A stretch of DNA of 37,534 nucleotides from an uncultured Parvularcula sp. (lineage in GTDB: Bacteria; Pseudomonadota; Alphaproteobacteria; Caulobacterales; Parvularculaceae). The notes under the pieces were generated by a model that had not been told where the DNA came from, did not search any database, and saw only the letters and a program-made list of their open reading frames with translations. Location of the stretch: NCBI GenBank assembly GCA_937919225.1, contig CALFRH010000118.1, positions 1-37,534 on the forward strand. Direction: 5' to 3'. Of the stretch, positions 34,900 through 37,534 are shown one piece after another. Every line of letters starts with the position of its first letter. The first letter of the stretch is position 1. The position numbers were made by a program, and so were the translations under genes.

Positions 34900-36147
34900 A
34901 TGAAAGTGTTGGGCGTCCTTGCAGCCGTCGGAGCAGGCCTTGTGGCCAATATGGCGGTGTCCGCACAGCAGGTGGCCGAACGCGTCGTTGCGGTGGTGAA
35001 CGACCACCCCATCTCCACCTTTGATGTCCGTCAGCGGATGCGCCTCATGGTCATCACCCAGGGCTCGCAAATCCCTGAAGAGGCCATGGCCCAGTTCCAA
35101 CAAGAGGCACTTCGGGATCTCGTCGAAGAACGGCTCAAACTTCAAGAAGCTGAGCGGTTCGATCTTGTGATCGCTGACGACGAAATCGATGGGGAGGTGG
35201 CCCGGATCGCCGCGTCGGGTGGGGGCAGCCTGTTGCAATTGCAGCAGGACCTAGCACGCCAGGGCATTGACCTCTCCACGTTACGCGAGAAGGTCCGCGC
35301 CGAGCAGGCATGGGAACGTCTCGTCCAAGGACGCTTTGGCGGCCGGGTGAACGTCACCGATCAGGAGATCGATGACAAAATGGCTGAACTCAAAGCCGAC
35401 GTGCAACAAGAGCAATTCCTCCTGTCCGAGATTTGCCTGCCTGTTCAAGGTCCGGCTCAACGGGATCAGATGTATAATATCGGTCTGCAGATGATCGATC
35501 AAATGCGTCAGGGGGTGCCGTTCCGCGCCCTGGCCCAACAATATTCCGCCTGTCCCTCTGCGGCGAGAGGGGGGGATTTAGGGTGGCTCAAGACCAATGA
35601 TCTGGACCCTGATCTAGGCGATATTGTTTCCCAGCTGTCGCCGGGGAATATTTCGCGGCCCGTCCCGCAGGACGATATGCTGAAAATGATTGCTGTGCGC
35701 CAACGCCGCGGCGCAGCCGCTGCTGGTGAGCCGGGCTACGCTGTCGCCTATGTTGGCGCGCCGGTTTCGGTGGGCGAAGATGTTGCGCAAGAGGCCTTTG
35801 CTAATCTTACCACCACCAACCCCTGCAATGGTGATAGTTTGAGTTCTGACCTTGGTAGCAATATCGGCGTGACCGTCCTCCCCATGCTGCGGGAAAGCGA
35901 GTTCCAAACCGTGTTCCACGACGTGCTTGCTGAGTTAGAAGAAGGGCAGACTTCCGAGCTCATCGAAAGCGAGGGGGCCTATCACGCCGTCCTTTTATGC
36001 GAAAAGGACGAAGGTTTCGGCCTTCCCCCTAAACGCCAGGTGGCAAACCGTCTTGAGGCAGAGGAATTAGAGCTTCTGGCCCGCCGGTATCTACGCGATG
36101 TGGAGCGGGACAGCGCCGTTGAAATCCGCTTCGGCCAGGACGGTTAA
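34900..36147 (+). CDS. surA: Periplasmic chaperone and peptidyl-prolyl isomerase SurA
   Basis: A 415-residue chaperone that helps outer-membrane proteins fold. A signal peptide (about 1-22, cleaved near VSA-QQ) is followed by the SurA N-terminal region (RVVAVVNDHPISTFDVRQRMRLM...). One clear parvulin domain (about 170-275) carries GVPFRALAQQYSACPSAARGGDLGWL. A second, degenerate parvulin-like domain is seen near 280-385. The start with a strong signal peptide is preceded by AGGGTAGGG; a longer frame lacks one. The usual upstream neighbour lptD is not here. pdxA follows with two bases between. Confidence 0.92.
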   Translation: MKVLGVLAAVGAGLVANMAVSAQQVAERVVAVVNDHPISTFDVRQRMRLMVITQGSQIPEEAMAQFQQEALRDLVEERLKLQEAERFDLVIADDEIDGEVARIAASGGGSLLQLQQDLARQGIDLSTLREKVRAEQAWERLVQGRFGGRVNVTDQEIDDKMAELKADVQQEQFLLSEICLPVQGPAQRDQMYNIGLQMIDQMRQGVPFRALAQQYSACPSAARGGDLGWLKTNDLDPDLGDIVSQLSPGNISRPVPQDDMLKMIAVRQRRGAAAAGEPGYAVAYVGAPVSVGEDVAQEAFANLTTTNPCNGDSLSSDLGSNIGVTVLPMLRESEFQTVFHDVLAELEEGQTSELIESEGAYHAVLLCEKDEGFGLPPKRQVANRLEAEELELLARRYLRDVERDSAVEIRFGQDG

Positions 36148-36149
36148 GC

Positions 36150-37226
36150 TTGACAGACACTGCTTCTGCTCTCCCCCTTGCCATTTCCATGGGGGAGCCC
36201 GCGGGTATTGGCACCGAACTTTTATTCAAGGCCTATCAACATTTTTCAGAGTTCCCGCCCGGCAAAGGGCCTCATTTCTTTCTGATTGATGACCCCGTGC
36301 GGGTGGAAAAATTAGCACGCTCGCTGAGTGTGGATGTGCCGATTGTTAGTATCGCCACCCCCGAAACAGCATCAGAACAGTTTGCCCACGGGCTGCCCGT
36401 CCTCCCACTGCATGACGAGGCGCTCAGTACCCTCACTCATATTGAACCGGGACGTCCCGGTCCCGTCAGTGCACCCGCTGTCCTTGAAAGCATTCGCTCC
36501 GCCGTGGCGCACATTAAGAATGGGACAGCGGGCGGCCTTGTCACCCTTCCCATTCAGAAAGAAGTGCTTCAGCAGGCAGGGTTCAAATACCAGGGGCATA
36601 CGGATTTTCTCGGTCACTTGACCGAGGATATGACGATGCCAGCAGGCCTGGTGCGCGGACCTGTGATGCTGCTCACCGCGGGGCCCTTTCGTGTGGCCCC
36701 TCTTACCGTGCACGCCCCCTTACGGGCCGTGCCGGACGCCATTGCTGCGGACAAGATCGTGAAGACGACCCTTGTCATCGCTCAAAGCCTACTCAGGGAT
36801 TATGGCATCAACCAGCCGCGAATTGCCATTGCGGGCCTTAATCCCCATGCGGGCGAAGGGGGCCTGATGGGGACGGAGGAACAAGAAATCATCGCCCCCG
36901 CTATTGCGGCCCTTCGGCAACAGGGGGTGGATGCCCAAGGCCCCTTCCCCGCGGACACCATGTTCCATGAAGAGGCGCGGGCCCAATATCATGCCGCTCT
37001 CACCATGTATCATGACCAAGGCCTCATCCCCATAAAGACGATTGCCTTTTACGCTGCGGTCAACGCCACTCTGGGCCTCCCCGTCGTCCGAACCTCCCCC
37101 GATCATGGCACCGCCCTCCCCCTTGTGGGCAAGGGCATGGCTCGACCCGATAGTTTGATGAATGCTATCTACGCTGCGGACAGAGCCGCCAAGGCTCGTG
37201 CCACATTTGATGCCGCCCGTGACTGA
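36150..37226 (+). CDS. pdxA: 4-hydroxythreonine-4-phosphate dehydrogenase PdxA
   Basis: A 358-residue enzyme of vitamin B6 synthesis that oxidises 4-phosphohydroxy-threonine with NAD. The motifs SMGEPAGIG (13-21), [10 protein letters not shown] (H150), [28 protein letters not shown] and RTSPDHGTA hold the metal-binding histidines. It starts with TTG two bases after the surA stop, since no ATG or GTG precedes the conserved SMGEPAG segment. AGGA is in place. It overlaps the next gene by 17 bases. Confidence 0.95.
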   Translation: MTDTASALPLAISMGEPAGIGTELLFKAYQHFSEFPPGKGPHFFLIDDPVRVEKLARSLSVDVPIVSIATPETASEQFAHGLPVLPLHDEALSTLTHIEPGRPGPVSAPAVLESIRSAVAHIKNGTAGGLVTLPIQKEVLQQAGFKYQGHTDFLGHLTEDMTMPAGLVRGPVMLLTAGPFRVAPLTVHAPLRAVPDAIAADKIVKTTLVIAQSLLRDYGINQPRIAIAGLNPHAGEGGLMGTEEQEIIAPAIAALRQQGVDAQGPFPADTMFHEEARAQYHAALTMYHDQGLIPIKTIAFYAAVNATLGLPVVRTSPDHGTALPLVGKGMARPDSLMNAIYAADRAAKARATFDAARD

Positions 37227-37534
37227 CCTTCCTCCTTTACGAGACATCATTGCCGAACACGGCCTTTTTGCGAAAAAGGGACTAGGGCAGCATTTTCTGC
37301 TAGACCTGAACCTGACCGCCAAGATCGCCGGCTTCACAGGTGCAGGACCTGGAGATCACATTATTGAAGTGGGGCCCGGCCCCGGCGGGCTCACCCGCGC
37401 GCTCCTCGATACCGGAGCCGATGTCACCGCTATTGAGCGGGATGCGCGCATCGTCCCTCTGCTTGAACAAATGCGGGATGCCTATGGGGGGCGGCTGTCA
37501 TGGGTGGAAGATGATGCGCTTAAGGTGGATGAAC
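37210..37534 (+). CDS. rsmA: 16S rRNA dimethyladenosine transferase RsmA/KsgA, N-terminal part
   Basis: The first 108 codons are in the window and the gene runs off the right edge. The enzyme dimethylates two adjacent adenines near the 3' end of 16S rRNA. The motifs [19 protein letters not shown] and the SAM-binding [28 protein letters not shown] are standard. The start is the ATG inside the end of pdxA; a GTG three codons on is another choice. It is the third gene of surA-pdxA-ksgA. Confidence 0.96.
   Translation, partial: MPPVTDLPPLRDIIAEHGLFAKKGLGQHFLLDLNLTAKIAGFTGAGPGDHIIEVGPGPGGLTRALLDTGADVTAIERDARIVPLLEQMRDAYGGRLSWVEDDALKVDE

Overview
The window looks like a piece of an alphaproteobacterial chromosome, probably a marine-type lineage near Parvularcula, Hyphomonas or Caulobacter. 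This is inferred from gene content and protein style, not from a database search. The pointers are a PodJ-like polar protein with the N-terminal signature seen in Caulobacter relatives, a surA-pdxA-ksgA run, a MetH that lacks its homocysteine domain behind an ArsR-methyltransferase regulator, a DmdC-like acyl-CoA dehydrogenase, and dispersed palindromes of the type common in this class. Most genes are housekeeping and tightly packed, often with 4-20 bp overlaps.

Layout. 1-6.9 kb: the start of nuoH, then two secreted RTX metalloproteases (a serralysin-like M10 and an M64 peptidase) and a Fur-box-preceded OprB-type porin, all on the minus strand. 7-10.6 kb: DUF1993 and DUF938 genes (divergent), rsmD-rluB, and an OmpA-domain lipoprotein with a strong terminator. 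10.6-16.1 kb: a GST-like gene flanked by palindromic repeats, a DmdC-like dehydrogenase, and the PodJ-like protein. 16.2-19 kb: queE and queC (preQ0 synthesis), a possible small RNA, and a ZIP transporter with a very histidine-rich tail. 19-22.4 kb: a three-gene overlapping unit (DUF6491 lipoprotein, gamma-carbonic anhydrase, small glycine-tailed protein) and a hybrid histidine kinase. 22.6-28.5 kb: a Fur-box-preceded isoprenylcysteine-type methyltransferase, rpsA, a TonB siderophore receptor with two Fur boxes, and cmk. 28.5-34 kb: a solitary TetR regulator behind stacked palindromes, and the operon for an ArsR-methyltransferase regulator, metF and metH. 34-37.5 kb: a CcmG-like thioredoxin, surA, pdxA and the start of ksgA.

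How the genes work together. The minus-strand arsR/methyltransferase-metF-metH operon (overlapping genes, perfect operator over the promoter) is a methionine-cycle unit. QueC and QueE are coupled by a GTGA overlap. Three separate promoters carry closely related Fur-type sites, giving a local iron-starvation set: TonB receptor, porin and membrane methyltransferase.

The most novel structure is a family of about 90-bp intergenic repeats. There are four copies in the window. Three bracket and separate the two RTX protease genes, with the outer copies in opposite orientation, and one supplies the stop codon of the M64 gene. Other points worth a second look are a candidate terminator-ended sRNA beside queC, a structured rpsA leader with a forced non-ATG start, the missing homocysteine-binding partner of metH, and a four-palindrome array in front of the TetR gene. 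No CRISPR array, tRNA, rRNA, transposase or phage gene was seen.
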